Source: Bacteriovoracaceae bacterium UBA4573 (GTDB lineage: Bacteria; Bdellovibrionota; UBA1018; UBA923). From it: a stretch of DNA of 14,526 nt. The notes under the pieces were generated by a model. It saw only the letters and a list, made by a program, of their open reading frames with translations. It was not told the DNA's origin and did not search any database. A program made the position numbers and the translations under genes. Position 1 is the stretch's first letter; each line of letters begins with the position of its first letter. Of this stretch, positions 13,419 through 14,526 are shown one piece after another. The stretch is from positions 11,680 through 26,205 of the forward strand of contig DGKJ01000057.1 in the NCBI GenBank assembly GCA_002387735.1, given 5' to 3'.

Positions 13419-14526
13419 CTAAGCTGCTTTCTTACTTAAAACACTTAATTCTCGACTAACGACACTAAACTCATCGCTAATGGCCTTAAATAGCCCTGAT
13501 AATTCTGGAACCGTCGCCTTCTCAGCAGTGTGCTCAAGTTCTTCGCACAACTTGGAAAACTTGCGCGCACCGATATTACCGCCGCTAGATTTTAGCGAAT
13601 GAGCTTCTCGCCTTAACGTTTCTCGATCCCCACGACTGAGGCACTCACCCATCTTCTTTAATTTCTCTGGTACGGTTTTGGCAAATAACTCGCTCAGTTC
13701 AGCGGCAATATCACTGTTCGTGCCTTCATCTAGTTTTCTCAGATCTTCGATGACACTCCAATCGATGGACCCCGACGAGGAACGCAGGGGCACCACCTCG
13801 GCACTCACGGGCGGCGGAGGGGCTACTTGTTCCTTCATCACGCTCGCCACCGGTTCAGTCGTAACCGCATCTGACACCGTAACGTTTTCACCCTGAATGG
13901 TATTGGCCTTTTTCGCGATGAGGTTTTTCTTTCGTCCCTTTTTTAACCAAGGCTTCAGCGCCTTCGACAGTTCTTCAAGACCCACGGGTTTTCCAACATA
14001 ATCATTCATACCGACGGCCAGACATCTTTCTTTATCGCCACTAACTGCGTTGGCCGTCATCGCTATAATGGGAATTTCGCGAAACGCCATAGTGGTACTT
14101 GAACGTATAATACGAGTGGCCTCATAGCCATCGAGTTCTGGCATTTGACAGTCCATCAAAACGAGGTCGTAGGGCACGTTACGTAGAGCATCGATAGCTT
14201 CGTTGCCGTTTGCTACAGTGTCCGCATGAATTCCGAGTTTGTTGAGAAACAGAACTGCGACTTTTTGATTGATTGGATTATCTTCTGCGACGAGCACCCG
14301 ATAAGGTTTTTTACCGGCCGTAAGTTTTTCGACACTTCTTTTTTTCTTTTCCTTCTTAATTTTTGAGCCGATTCGCAGTGGCACCTCGAACCAAAACGTC
14401 GAACCGCGCCCTTCCGTACTTATAACGTCGATTTGACCGCCCATCATTTGCACGAGTCGTTTACAAATAGACAATCCCAGGCCCGTGCCGCCAAAGCGGC
14501 GGGTAGTACTGGCGTCTGCTTGGGAG
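13419..14526 (-). CDS. Hybrid sensor histidine kinase, C-terminal part (cut by window edge)
   Basis: Open from the window edge at 14526 to a TAG at 13419-13421; 368 codons are visible and the true start lies outside. The first visible residues, QADASTTRRFGGTGLGLSI, are the G2 end of a HATPase domain. Numbering from the first whole codon, a receiver follows at about 75-195 (D82 acidic, phosphoacceptor D125 in LMDCQMPELDG, T157, K179). A proline-rich linker comes next, then a C-terminal HPt domain (about 255-365) with H309 in AHSLKSSGGNIGA. The protein therefore holds kinase, receiver and HPt for a full internal phosphorelay. The two receiver-only genes downstream (8 bp and then a 4-bp overlap) are the probable end acceptors. 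The sensor part is not visible, so the signal is unknown. Confidence 0.95.
   Translation of the reverse strand, partial: SQADASTTRRFGGTGLGLSICKRLVQMMGGQIDVISTEGRGSTFWFEVPLRIGSKIKKEKKKRSVEKLTAGKKPYRVLVAEDNPINQKVAVLFLNKLGIHADTVANGNEAIDALRNVPYDLVLMDCQMPELDGYEATRIIRSSTTMAFREIPIIAMTANAVSGDKERCLAVGMNDYVGKPVGLEELSKALKPWLKKGRKKNLIAKKANTIQGENVTVSDAVTTEPVASVMKEQVAPPPPVSAEVVPLRSSSGSIDWSVIEDLRKLDEGTNSDIAAELSELFAKTVPEKLKKMGECLSRGDRETLRREAHSLKSSGGNIGARKFSKLCEELEHTAEKATVPELSGLFKAISDEFSVVSRELSVLSKKAA

Overview
The window looks like chromosomal DNA of a Gram-negative, respiring bacterium. Bdellovibrionota or a related deltaproteobacterial-type lineage is my best guess. The reasons are a ccoN-ccoO fusion, a one-heme CcoP, sigma-54 promoters with an NtrC-family activator, a hybrid kinase followed by small receiver proteins, and roughly 47-48% GC. 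The taxonomic call is inference; Bacteroidota also carry fused CcoNO, but the sigma-54 signals argue for a proteobacterial-type organism.

Layout. 1-1090: yciH and a two-CBS-domain gene on the minus strand, then a 221-bp divergent intergenic region. 1091-2614: an NtrC-type sigma-54 response regulator on the plus strand. 2621-11444: an eight-gene minus-strand operon read in the order ccoI, ccoS, ccoNO, ccoQ, ccoP, ccoG, a TauE/SafE-type membrane protein, and an NtrB-like PAS histidine kinase. ccoS (52 codons) and ccoQ (59 codons) are short genes found by reading the sequence. 11606-14526: a second minus-strand group of a hybrid kinase (cut by the window edge), two tandem receiver proteins with a shared C-terminal domain, and yjdM.

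The main result is a candidate self-contained sigma-54 control circuit for a cbb3 high-affinity cytochrome oxidase. Three near-consensus -24/-12 promoters (each 11 of 12 consensus bases, each with exactly 10 bp between GG and GC) lie before the CBS gene, the response-regulator gene and ccoI, the first gene of the oxidase operon. A 6-3-6 dyad (GAGACA-N3-TGTCTC, perfect at ccoI) lies about 100 bp upstream of the predicted ccoI start. A related dyad plus a right half-site exactly 20 bp away lies between the two divergent promoters, at distances normal for enhancer sites. The kinase that would feed the regulator is the last gene of the oxidase operon and converges on the regulator gene with a 6-bp gap.

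In the proposed picture the PAS kinase senses a redox or energy signal and phosphorylates the regulator. The regulator binds the dyads and switches on its own gene, a CBS protein that may read adenylates, and the whole oxidase structural and assembly operon (copper pump CcoI, CcoS, cupric reductase CcoG, candidate metal/thiol protein). The downstream phosphorelay operon looks separate, although no terminator is visible between yjdM and ccoI. No RNA genes, mobile elements, CRISPR arrays or convincing intrinsic terminators were seen, and no stretch over 300 bp lacks a gene.
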